Source: Phocaeicola salanitronis DSM 18170
GTDB lineage: Bacteria > Bacteroidota > Bacteroidia > Bacteroidales > Bacteroidaceae
DNA length: 64,000 bases
NCBI RefSeq assembly: GCF_000190575.1
Contig: NC_015164.1
Span: forward strand, 3,244,501 to 3,308,500
Direction: 5' to 3'
The notes beneath the pieces were generated by a model. It was not told the origin of the DNA. It saw only the letters and a program-made list of their open reading frames with translations, and did not search any database. A program made the translations under genes and the position numbers. The stretch's first letter is position 1, and each line of letters starts with the position of its first letter. Below, piece after piece: positions 31,065-39,416 of the stretch.

Positions 31065-32420
31065 TTAATTTCTCTCTTTCGCCACGATGAGATGCAGCCG
31101 CCGGTAAACGTATGAGAAAGCGGGAACCAGGAAAAGGCAGGCGAAAAGCCATGCCATCGGGTCGCCGAAACACACGCCTAAGAAACCGAACATCGGGACT
31201 ATGATGAGGCTCACCAAGACACGGGCAACCATTTCGGACACTCCAGAGAACATTGCCAATTTGGTATAGCCAGCCCCTTGGATGCTATAGCGAAGCACAC
31301 TCAGCAATCCAAGCAAGGGAAAGAAAGAGACATTGATGTGAACAAAAAGAGCGGTATCTTTAATAATTTCCGTCTCGCTGGGATCGATAAACAAAAGAGC
31401 AATCTTGTCTGCCCATCCCCAAATGATGACATTCACCGCTACGATATAAACCATCATCATGACTACCGCCGACTTGATGCCTTGCCAGATGCGGTCGGGT
31501 TTCCCGGCACCGTAATTCTGTCCGCTATACGTAGCCATCGCCATGCCCAAGCTGTCGAGGGCGCACAGGAAAACCATCTTGATGCGCATAGCAGCCGTAA
31601 ATGCAGCTACACATGCCGTACCCAATGCGTTGTTGGCACTTTGAAGCATGATGCTGCCAATGGCGGTAATGGAGAACTGAAGCCCCATCGGTACGCCAAT
31701 GGACAAGAGCTGCTTCGCCAGTTCCGGACGGTAACGCCGGTCGGATGCCGTAGTGCGGAGTATCTCAAACTTGCGGTTCATATATATGTAGCACAATACG
31801 GCAGAGATGCCTTGCGAAACAACCGTGGCGATGGACGCCCCGGCTACTCCCCATCCCAATACCAAAATGCAGAACAAGTCGAGGAATATATTGAGCACTG
31901 TAGAAAGAAGCAAGAACCAGAACGGGGTCTTGCTATCCCCTAATGCCCGGATAATGCTTGACAGAAGATTGTAGAAAAACGTACAGGGTATGCCTATGAA
32001 CGTGATGAGCAAATACTGGTACGCTCCTTCGAAAATGTTTTCAGGCGTCTGCATGCTTTGCAGGATGAAGGCACAAAGCAAGCTTGTAATGACGGTTATC
32101 ACGACCGACATGACTCCTGCTATCTTCAGGCTGACCGAAACATAACGGCGCATCGTGACATAATCGCGCGCACCGAACTTCTGTGCTACGGGAATAGCAA
32201 AGCCTCCGCAACATCCGTTACAGAATCCCAATATCAGAAACACGACGGAAGTGCTCGCCCCTACTGCCGCCAAGGCGTTAATGCCCAAAAACTTGCCGAC
32301 AATAGCCGCATCCACCAATGAATAGGTCTGCTGTAATAAGTTTCCTAATAAAAGGGGCAAGGTGAAATTGAATATCAACGGTAAGGAAGCCCCCGAAGTC
32401 ATCTCTTTTGATTGTGCCAT
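31065..32420 (-). CDS. MATE family efflux transporter
   Basis: A 451-residue inner-membrane protein with about 12 hydrophobic segments in two similar halves, the MATE layout. The N-terminal PLLLGNLLQQTYSLVDAAIVGKFLG and the central SIGVPMGLQFSITAIGSIMLQ are typical of the DinF/NorM-like group. Such proteins exchange cations for drugs or metabolites; the substrate is unknown. The gene start lies ~160 bases from a large inverted repeat that surrounds repeat copy 3. Confidence 0.92.
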   Translation of the reverse strand: MAQSKEMTSGASLPLIFNFTLPLLLGNLLQQTYSLVDAAIVGKFLGINALAAVGASTSVVFLILGFCNGCCGGFAIPVAQKFGARDYVTMRRYVSVSLKIAGVMSVVITVITSLLCAFILQSMQTPENIFEGAYQYLLITFIGIPCTFFYNLLSSIIRALGDSKTPFWFLLLSTVLNIFLDLFCILVLGWGVAGASIATVVSQGISAVLCYIYMNRKFEILRTTASDRRYRPELAKQLLSIGVPMGLQFSITAIGSIMLQSANNALGTACVAAFTAAMRIKMVFLCALDSLGMAMATYSGQNYGAGKPDRIWQGIKSAVVMMMVYIVAVNVIIWGWADKIALLFIDPSETEIIKDTALFVHINVSFFPLLGLLSVLRYSIQGAGYTKLAMFSGVSEMVARVLVSLIIVPMFGFLGVCFGDPMAWLFACLFLVPAFSYVYRRLHLIVAKERN

Positions 32421-32577
32421 ATTACTCCAACTAAAATCGGGCGCAAAATTAGCGGAAAGCGGATTACCGTGTTCTTTTAGAAGGAGAATAATCGGGCTTC
32501 CCCTTGAAAATCTTGCGCTAAATCAAGTCTTAGGGACTAAGGACATGCACGTTGTCTTTGTGTATGTTAAAAGACAC

Positions 32578-32930
32578 AAAGCGTTACAATTGTTACAAAT
32601 GACAAATACAAAAATCGGATTTTAACAAGGAGGTTCCAAAGAGAAAGTTAGAAGCTGTTTTGAATTTCTCCAAAAAGTTTTTCTTGGGTTGATGTATCCG
32701 TTTTCGTGTGTGCTTTGGGCGATTTTTTGGTCCTTTTCGCTCCTGTTCTTTGTCAGATAGCCCGCTATCTTCCTCATCACAGAAGCGAAAATGCCTCAAA
32801 AACTCATCCCAAATCATCGCACGATAAATTCAAAACAGCTTCTATATATAATATAATTTATTAATAGCACTATTCTCCTTTTCGGCTTTTACTAATTGTC
32901 AATTGTCATTTGTAACAATTGTAACGCTTT
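32578..32930. repeat. Perfect 28-bp inverted repeat enclosing repeat copy 3
   Basis: Arms at 32578-32605 and 32903-32930 are exact reverse complements over 28 bases (outer part AAAGCGTTACAATTGTTACA and its complement). About 300 bases lie between them, including the whole of repeat copy 3. The arrangement suggests one palindromic repeat was hit by the other element. Confidence 0.85.
32650..32843. repeat. Repeat element with terminal inverted repeats, copy 3
   Basis: A 194-bp copy with the same 18-bp ends as copy 2 (32650-32667 and 32826-32843), inverted relative to it. Only about four internal differences from copy 2 are visible, so one of the two is a recent duplicate or they are kept alike by exchange. 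Together they bracket lepA and the MATE gene as an inverted pair. Confidence 0.85.
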
Positions 32931-33062
32931 GGTATCCGATGCCCCTATGAGGATGTGCCGCCTCAAGCGGATCTTCACTTATGTGAGTTTCCCTTCGGAT
33001 ATATATGCGTGTGCCGAAGCAGATAGTTGCGTGTGCCGATGCAGGCATCTGAAGCTTATCAT

Positions 33063-33130
33063 GTCGCTTTGAACAAAGAAAAAGTCGCATTTCGCAGGGT
33101 AGATGTCGCTTGAACAGAAATAGATGTCGC
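33063..33130 (+). promoter_or_regulatory. Four tandem GTCGC half-sites, PUL2 promoter 1
   Basis: GTCGC occurs at 33063, 33084, 33105 and 33126, each exactly 21 bp apart, with similar flanks (AGATGTCGCTTG). The array aligns over about 70 bases with 45009-45077, including the shared block CAAAGAAAAAGTC. AraC-type proteins bind direct half-sites about two helical turns apart; the HTCS at 52919-57019 ends in such a domain and is the likely partner. Confidence 0.7.
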
Positions 33131-33161
33131 TTGCTGTTAACCGTTTTTCGAAACCATTCCA

Positions 33162-33169
33162 TAATTTTG
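33162..33169 (+). promoter_or_regulatory. Candidate -7 box of PUL2 promoter 1
   Basis: TAATTTTG fits the Bacteroidales -7 consensus TAnnTTTG and begins 36 bp after the start of the last GTCGC site. The second PUL2 promoter shows the same spacing. A ~170-base leader follows before the symporter gene. Confidence 0.6.
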
Positions 33170-33343
33170 CCTATAAGAATAGGAAAAGGAAAAAATTGCA
33201 ATTTCAGAGACATTTTTGCACGATAAAAGCAAATAGTGTTTCCATTGAATGAACAGTTTTCAATAGGTATTTGATTCATAATTCCGGGTTTCGGTTTATG
33301 CCTTAGGCCGGAATTATTTTGTAGAAACTTAAATTTGAAATCC

Positions 33344-34828
33344 ATGAATATGCAACATCAAAAAGTAACAATGGCCGAAAAGATTGGCTATAGTCTGGGA
33401 GATTGCTCCGCCAATCTCGTCTTTCAGATGATGATGATTTACCAGACGAAGTTCTATACCGATATTTTCGGTTTGGAAGGGGCCGTAGCCGGTACGGTCA
33501 TGCTGGTAGCACGAATTGTCGACGCTTTTGTCGACCCCACGGTAGGAGTGTTGTCCGACCGGACACAAACCCGTTTCGGCAAATACCGCCCATGGGTATT
33601 GTGGACAGCCCTGCCGTTTATGGTATTTTATGTATTGGCATTCTACAATCCTGGCATCGAAGACAAAGCTCTGGTAGCCCTTTACGCCACGATTTCCTAT
33701 ACTTTATTAATGGTGATGTATTCTTTCAACAACACCCCTTACTCCTCGTTAGGCGGAGTTATGACAGGCGATGCCAAAGAGCGGGTCAGCATTACGTCCG
33801 TCCGCTTCATAGCAGCTACTTTGGCGCAGTTCGTGGTGCAGGGGCTGACATTGCCGTTGGTTAGTAAATTTTCAGAAGGAAGTGACAAAGCGCACGGATG
33901 GCTTTATACGATTACGCTGTTTGCCTGCATAGGCTTTCTGTTTCTGCTCATTACCTTCTTTACCTCCCGTGAGCGGATTTCACCGCCCGCCGGACAGAAG
34001 ATAGACGTGAAGAACGATATCCGTCACGTATTGGGCAGCATTCCCTGGCGTTCCATGTTCATTCTGACCTTGTTCCTTTTCACCACATTGGCCATGTGGG
34101 GGAGTGCCATGAATTACTATTTTGAGAATTATGTGGACAATCAAGCCCTGTATGCCTTTCTGGAGAAATTGGGATTGGTAATCCATGAACCGTCAGGAGG
34201 TATCGGATATACCTTGTTGAATGCCTTCGGATTAATCGTAAACAGCCCCGACAAAGCTTATGAAGTGGGATTCGGTGTATTTAACATGGTGGGAGCCATC
34301 GTGCAATTCATCGGAGTGGCTGTACTGGCCGGATACTTGGCCAACCAGTTCGGCAAGAAAAGAGTGTTTGTGGTCTGCCTGTCCTTAACAGCCCTATTTA
34401 CAGCCCTGTTTTATTTCCCCGGAACATGCGATGTCGAGTCTATGTTTGTACTGAACATTCTGAAAAGTCTGGCTTATGCTCCTACCGTTCCCTTGCTTTG
34501 GGCCATGATGGCCGATGTGGCAGATCATTTCGAATACATATACTACCGACGCGCCACAGGCTTTGTTTTTGCCGGAGTGGTTTTCGCCCTGAAAGCCGGA
34601 TTAGGTATGGGAGGAGCCGTATTGGGATTCCTCTTGTCAGGCTTCGGCTATGTCTCGGGAGTCTCGGCGGTACAGAGCAGTCAGGCGGTACATGGTATTG
34701 TGCTTTCAGCCAGCCTCATCCCTGCCTGTCTTTTCCTGGTAGGCGTAATAGCGTTAACCTTCTACCCGATAACCAAGCAGTATAACGAACGGATGCAGGC
34801 AGAACTGGATGCAAGAAGAAAATCCTAA
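33344..34828 (+). CDS. GPH-type glycoside symporter (MFS), probable xyloside/arabinoside importer
   Basis: A 494-residue membrane protein with about 12 segments of the glycoside-pentoside-hexuronide:cation symporter family (MelB/XynP-like): N-terminal KIGYSLGDCSANLVFQMMMIYQTKFYTDIFG, the cytoplasmic loop DRTQTRFGKYRPWVLW and the central PYSSLGGVMTGDAKERVS. It would bring small pentose oligosaccharides across the inner membrane. I chose the ATG at 33344; a TTG at 33335 extends the frame by three residues. It is the first gene of PUL2 and follows the GTCGC promoter. Confidence 0.88.
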   Translation: MNMQHQKVTMAEKIGYSLGDCSANLVFQMMMIYQTKFYTDIFGLEGAVAGTVMLVARIVDAFVDPTVGVLSDRTQTRFGKYRPWVLWTALPFMVFYVLAFYNPGIEDKALVALYATISYTLLMVMYSFNNTPYSSLGGVMTGDAKERVSITSVRFIAATLAQFVVQGLTLPLVSKFSEGSDKAHGWLYTITLFACIGFLFLLITFFTSRERISPPAGQKIDVKNDIRHVLGSIPWRSMFILTLFLFTTLAMWGSAMNYYFENYVDNQALYAFLEKLGLVIHEPSGGIGYTLLNAFGLIVNSPDKAYEVGFGVFNMVGAIVQFIGVAVLAGYLANQFGKKRVFVVCLSLTALFTALFYFPGTCDVESMFVLNILKSLAYAPTVPLLWAMMADVADHFEYIYYRRATGFVFAGVVFALKAGLGMGGAVLGFLLSGFGYVSGVSAVQSSQAVHGIVLSASLIPACLFLVGVIALTFYPITKQYNERMQAELDARRKS

Positions 34829-34876
34829 TGCCGCTTCCTGCAAATTTACCGAGTTTCAATTAAAAAAATCGTATCT

Positions 34877-35992
34877 ATGAACAGCAAATGTATTTTACTT
34901 TTTCTATCCATGATCCTTTGTCTCGCTTGCAAACCGGAAAAGGAAAGCACGGAGTCGTTGAAACATGCGGTGGCCGATGAGTTTCTGATGGGTGTGGCGC
35001 TCAATGTCCGCCAATCATCGGGCATGGATGCACGTGCAACCGCTCTTGTAAAACAGCATTTTAATTCCATTGTAGCGGAGAACTGCATGAAATGTGAAGA
35101 ACTTCAACCGGAAGAAGGAAAATTCCGCTTTGAACAGGCCGATGAGTTTGTCCGCTGGGGGCAAGAGAATGGCATGACAATCATCGGGCATTGCCTGATA
35201 TGGCACTCGCAACTTCCAGCTTGGTTTTGCGTGGATAGCGAAGGAAAGAATGTATCGCCCGAAGTGCTAAAACAACGGATGAAATCGCATATACAGACCG
35301 TTGTGTCACGTTACCGGGGACAAGTTTTCGGTTGGGATGTAGTGAACGAAGCCTTGATGGAAGATGGCACATACCGCCCCAGCAAATTCTACGAGATTTT
35401 GGGAGAAGAATTCATCCCGCTTGCCTTTCAGTATGCTCACGAAGCCGATCCCGATGCCGAACTCTACTACAATGACTACAACATGCACACCGAAGGTAAA
35501 CGAAAAGCAGTAAGCCGGTTGGTCCGCACGTTGAAAGAACGGGGTTTGCGCATAGATGCCGTGGGTATGCAAGGACACATGGGAATGGATTATCCCACCC
35601 TGAAAGATATGGAAGCCAGCATGCAGGCATTTGCCGATGAGGGAGTAAAGGTCATGATAACCGAATGGGACATGAGTGCCCTGCCTACGGTGGCACAAAC
35701 AGCCAATCTGGCAGATACCGTTACCTTCAACCGGACACTCGACCCTTATCCTGAAGGATTACCCGATTCCGTAGCCTGTATGTGGAACGAACGGATGAAA
35801 CAGTTCTTCGACTTGTTCCGCCGTCGTTCGGACATTGTTTCGCGTGTCTGTGTATGGGGCGTGACCGATGGCGATTCATGGAAAAACGATTTCCCGGTGA
35901 AAGGACGGCGTGACTACCCTCTGCTGTTCGACCGCAACTATCAGCCCAAGCCTTTTGTCCAACAACTGATTACAACCGACTCAACTCAATAA
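34877..35992 (+). CDS. GH10 endo-1,4-beta-xylanase, lipoprotein
   Basis: A 371-residue single-domain GH10 enzyme cutting the beta-1,4-xylan backbone. The acid/base is E158 in WDVVNEAL and the nucleophile E263 in VMITEWDMSALP; the GHCLIWHSQLPAWF segment forms the -1 subsite. The lipobox is LCLAC (C18), followed by KPEKESTE, which looks like a Bacteroidetes lipoprotein export signal for the cell surface. No carbohydrate-binding module insertion is present, unlike the longer GH10 proteins of some xylan PULs. Confidence 0.94.
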   Translation: MNSKCILLFLSMILCLACKPEKESTESLKHAVADEFLMGVALNVRQSSGMDARATALVKQHFNSIVAENCMKCEELQPEEGKFRFEQADEFVRWGQENGMTIIGHCLIWHSQLPAWFCVDSEGKNVSPEVLKQRMKSHIQTVVSRYRGQVFGWDVVNEALMEDGTYRPSKFYEILGEEFIPLAFQYAHEADPDAELYYNDYNMHTEGKRKAVSRLVRTLKERGLRIDAVGMQGHMGMDYPTLKDMEASMQAFADEGVKVMITEWDMSALPTVAQTANLADTVTFNRTLDPYPEGLPDSVACMWNERMKQFFDLFRRRSDIVSRVCVWGVTDGDSWKNDFPVKGRRDYPLLFDRNYQPKPFVQQLITTDSTQ

Positions 35993-36021
35993 AACAGAAA
36001 ATTATTTATCTTAATTAGCTT

Positions 36022-38415
36022 ATGAAAAAATACATTCTGACCGTATGTTGCCTGCTGGGTGTACTGGCAGGTATACAGGCACAAGACAAACTTTATCCAA
36101 ACACTTTCGGACTAAACCGGGTAAAGCTGTTGGAAGGGCCTTTCAAACAGGCTTGCGACTTGAACGTAAAGACACTCAAACAATACGACACCGACCGTCT
36201 GCTGGCTCCCTATCTCAAAGAAGCCGGACTGCCTTCTAAAGCCGAAGGTTTTTCGAACTGGGAAGGATTGGACGGCCATGTGGGAGGCCATTACCTGTCG
36301 GCCCTTGCCATTCATTATGCCGCTACAGGCGATGCCGAATGCCGCCAACGGATGGACTACATGGTAAGCGAACTGAAGCGTTGCCAAGAAGCACACGGCA
36401 ACGGATACATCGGAGGAGTACCCGACGGAGAACGGCTTTGGAAAGAAATACAGCAAGGCAATGTCGGCTTGATATGGAAATACTGGGTACCCTGGTATAA
36501 CTTGCACAAGACATACGCCGGGTTACGCGATGCTTGGGCTTACGGAGGCAATGAAGAGGCCCGGCAAATGTTTCTCGACTTATGTGATTGGGGATTGACC
36601 GTCATTGCTCCCCTCAGTGACGAACAGATGGAACAAATGCTGGAAAATGAATTCGGCGGTATGGATGAAGTATATGCAGACGCCTACGAAATGACGGGTG
36701 ATGTGAAATACCTGGATGCAGCCAAACGTTTTTCCCACCACTGGTTATTAGACAGCATGGCGGCAGGCATCGACAATCTGGATAACAAACATGCCAACAC
36801 GCAGGTTCCCAAAGTAGTAGGGTACCAACGTATTGCAGAACTAAGCGCCCGCTCCGGACACACCGAGGATGCGGCTCTTTATAGAAAGGCGTCCGAATTC
36901 TTTTGGCAGACCGTGGTCGAGACCCGTTCGCTGGCATTAGGAGGGAACAGCCGCCGTGAGCATTTCGCCCCGGCTGAAGATTGCCTGAGTTATGTGTACG
37001 ACCGGGAAGGTCCTGAGTCATGCAACACCAACAACATGCTCAAACTGACCGAAGGGTTATTTCGTCTGAACCCTGAAGCCCGTTATGCCGATTATTACGA
37101 ACGGGCTGTGCTGAATCATATACTCTCTACCCAACATCCCGAACATGGGGGATATGTCTATTTTACACCGGCACGTCCTGCACACTATCGCGTATATTCA
37201 GCCCCCAACAGTGCCATGTGGTGTTGCGTAGGTACCGGTATGGAGAACCACGGGAAGTACGGTGAGCTTATTTATACCCATACGGAAAACGAACTCTACG
37301 TGAATCTTTTCATCGCTTCGGAACTGGATTGGGCAGAACGGGGCGTCCGGATTATTCAGGAAACGAAATTCCCAGATGAAGAAAGTGTCCGTCTGACCAT
37401 TCGTACGGAAAAGCCGATGAAGTTCAAGTTACTGATTCGTCATCCCCATTGGTGTCGGACCGGAGCCATGCAAGCCGTATTGAACGGACAGGACTATGCG
37501 GCCGCTTCGGTTTCTTCCTCATACATAGAAATAGAACGCATCTGGAAAGACGGTGACAAGGTTCAGTTGGAACTGCCTATGTCTGTATCTGTAGAAGAAC
37601 TGCCCAATGTGCCCCAATATATCGCTATCTTGCGTGGTCCGGTATTATTAGGTGCACGAATGGGTACCGAAGGATTGGATGGCTTGGTGGCTGGAGACGA
37701 CCGTTGGGGACATATCGCCCACGGTCCGTTAGTATCCCTGTTCAACACCCCGGTCCTGGTAGGCAAGCGGGACGAAATCATCGCCAAATTGGAACAGATG
37801 CAACCCGTATCCGGCAAACCTCTCTGCTATACGGTACCCGGATTGTTCGAAGAGAAATATGCTTCTTTGGTATTGGAACCTTTTTTCCGTCTGCACGATT
37901 GCCGTTATATGATGTACTGGCTTTCCATGACTCCCGAGGAATATGCCGATTACCGTCAGACCGTGGAAGAAACCGAACAACGCAAACTTCTGCTCGACCG
38001 ACGCACAGTGGATGCAGTAGCTCCCGGCGAGCAACAACCCGAAGCCGACCACTTGATGAAACAGGAAAATTCCTCTACCGGATATTTTGAGAACGAAGCA
38101 TGGCGCGATGCCCGCGACGGAGGTTATTTTGAATACACACTGAATACGGACGGTTTGAAAGAGCTAACCCTTCTGGTACGCTACTGGGGAAATGAAACAA
38201 CTGATCCAGCTCGGGCTTTCGACATTCTGGTAGATGGCGAAGTGCTGGTCGAAGAGAATATTTCCGGCCGGTGGAACCGTCAAGAGCACGTAGACGTGGA
38301 ATACCCGCTTCCGGCAACGATGACAGACGGCAAAGAAACCATTACCGTCACTTTCCGTAGCCGTACCGGTACAGTGGCAGGTGGCATATTTAATGTCCGG
38401 ATACTTAAAAAATGA
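36022..38415 (+). CDS. GH127/GH146-family beta-L-arabinofuranosidase
   Basis: A 797-residue secreted enzyme (signal peptide ending IQAQ, ~residue 21). It has the DUF1680-type (alpha/alpha)6 barrel, followed by beta-rich C-terminal domains (from ~480). Four zinc ligands known from HypBA1 can be placed: E332 and C334 in GPESCNTNN, and C401 and C402 in MWCCVGTGMENHGKYGE; one of the cysteines acts as nucleophile in this family. The WCCVGTGMENHG form and C-terminal domain layout resemble BT0349-type GH146 more than GH127. It would remove beta-linked arabinofuranose. Confidence 0.87.
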   Translation: MKKYILTVCCLLGVLAGIQAQDKLYPNTFGLNRVKLLEGPFKQACDLNVKTLKQYDTDRLLAPYLKEAGLPSKAEGFSNWEGLDGHVGGHYLSALAIHYAATGDAECRQRMDYMVSELKRCQEAHGNGYIGGVPDGERLWKEIQQGNVGLIWKYWVPWYNLHKTYAGLRDAWAYGGNEEARQMFLDLCDWGLTVIAPLSDEQMEQMLENEFGGMDEVYADAYEMTGDVKYLDAAKRFSHHWLLDSMAAGIDNLDNKHANTQVPKVVGYQRIAELSARSGHTEDAALYRKASEFFWQTVVETRSLALGGNSRREHFAPAEDCLSYVYDREGPESCNTNNMLKLTEGLFRLNPEARYADYYERAVLNHILSTQHPEHGGYVYFTPARPAHYRVYSAPNSAMWCCVGTGMENHGKYGELIYTHTENELYVNLFIASELDWAERGVRIIQETKFPDEESVRLTIRTEKPMKFKLLIRHPHWCRTGAMQAVLNGQDYAAASVSSSYIEIERIWKDGDKVQLELPMSVSVEELPNVPQYIAILRGPVLLGARMGTEGLDGLVAGDDRWGHIAHGPLVSLFNTPVLVGKRDEIIAKLEQMQPVSGKPLCYTVPGLFEEKYASLVLEPFFRLHDCRYMMYWLSMTPEEYADYRQTVEETEQRKLLLDRRTVDAVAPGEQQPEADHLMKQENSSTGYFENEAWRDARDGGYFEYTLNTDGLKELTLLVRYWGNETTDPARAFDILVDGEVLVEENISGRWNRQEHVDVEYPLPATMTDGKETITVTFRSRTGTVAGGIFNVRILKK

Positions 38416-38441
38416 ATTTATTAATCATCAACATTTTCATT

Positions 38442-39407
38442 ATGAAAAAAGAAGCAAGATATTTAGTTCCTTGGGATTATATGGCAGATCCTGCCGTACA
38501 TGTATTTAACGGACGTGTTTATATTTATCCTTCCCACGATAGGGAAAGCGGCATTCCGGAGAATGATAACGGCGACCATTTCGACATGAACGATTACCAT
38601 GTATTCTCCACGGACGATGTGATGCATGGCGAAGTTGTCGACCACGGTGTGGTATTGCGGGTGGCCGACATTCCGTGGGCAGGACGTCAGCTATGGGATT
38701 GCGACGTGGTATGCAAAGGAGACAAATACTATATGTACTTTCCGTTGAAAGACCGGAATGACATCTTCCGTATCGGCGTGGCGGTATCCGATCGCCCCGA
38801 AGGACCTTTTATTCCTCAGCCCGATCCCATGCGGGGAAGCTATAGCATCGACCCTGCCGTATTGGATGACGGTGACGGATGCTTTTATATGTATTTCGGT
38901 GGTTTATGGGGAGGGCAGCTCCAACGCTATCGGGACAATAAGGCTTTGGAAAGTGCCATTCTGCCCGAAGGAAACGAACCGGCATTGACAGCACGTGTAG
39001 CCCGACTTTCCGAGGACATGTTACAGTTTGCCGAAGCCCCCCGTCCGGTAGTCATTCTGGATGCAGAAGGCCAGCCGCTACGGGCTGGCGATACCGAACG
39101 TCGTTTCTTCGAGGCTTCATGGGTACATAAGTACAAGGGCAAATACTATTTTTCGTATTCTACCGGTGATACCCATCTGTTGTGTTACGCCATTGGCGAC
39201 AATCCCTATGGTCCCTTCACCTATCAGGGAGTCATCTTGCCTCCTGTAGTGGGCTGGACCACGCATCATGCCATTGTATCCTACCATGGCAAGTGGTATC
39301 TATTCCATCACGACTGTGTCCCCTCCGGAGGAAAGACATGGCTTCGCAGCCTGAAAGTCTGTGAATTGGAATATGACGAGGAGGGACGAATCATCACGTG
39401 TCAATAA
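38442..39407 (+). CDS. GH43 enzyme without signal peptide (xylosidase/arabinofuranosidase)
   Basis: A 321-residue single-domain five-bladed propeller. Catalytic carboxylates: base D16 in YMADPAVHVF, the pKa-modulating aspartate in YSIDPAVLDDGDG, and the acid glutamate in RRFFEASWVHKYKGKYY. I chose the ATG at 38442 rather than 38412 (which overlaps the previous stop by four bases) because the extra ten residues are not conserved. There is no visible signal peptide, consistent with subfamily 1 GH43 enzymes that act on imported oligosaccharides in the cytoplasm after the GPH symporter. Confidence 0.9.
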   Translation: MKKEARYLVPWDYMADPAVHVFNGRVYIYPSHDRESGIPENDNGDHFDMNDYHVFSTDDVMHGEVVDHGVVLRVADIPWAGRQLWDCDVVCKGDKYYMYFPLKDRNDIFRIGVAVSDRPEGPFIPQPDPMRGSYSIDPAVLDDGDGCFYMYFGGLWGGQLQRYRDNKALESAILPEGNEPALTARVARLSEDMLQFAEAPRPVVILDAEGQPLRAGDTERRFFEASWVHKYKGKYYFSYSTGDTHLLCYAIGDNPYGPFTYQGVILPPVVGWTTHHAIVSYHGKWYLFHHDCVPSGGKTWLRSLKVCELEYDEEGRIITCQ

Positions 39408-39416
39408 CAATAAATT

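Noticed and set aside
32593..32817. 74-codon open frame on the minus strand (and its counterpart near 28880)
   Set aside because: It coincides with repeat copies 2 and 3; the frame is open but basic, low in complexity and without a ribosome-binding site, so I treat it as part of the repeat.
32931..33343. Possible small gene in the region before the PUL2 symporter
   Set aside because: The 148-codon minus-strand frame overlaps the GTCGC operator array and promoter and has no recognisable features.
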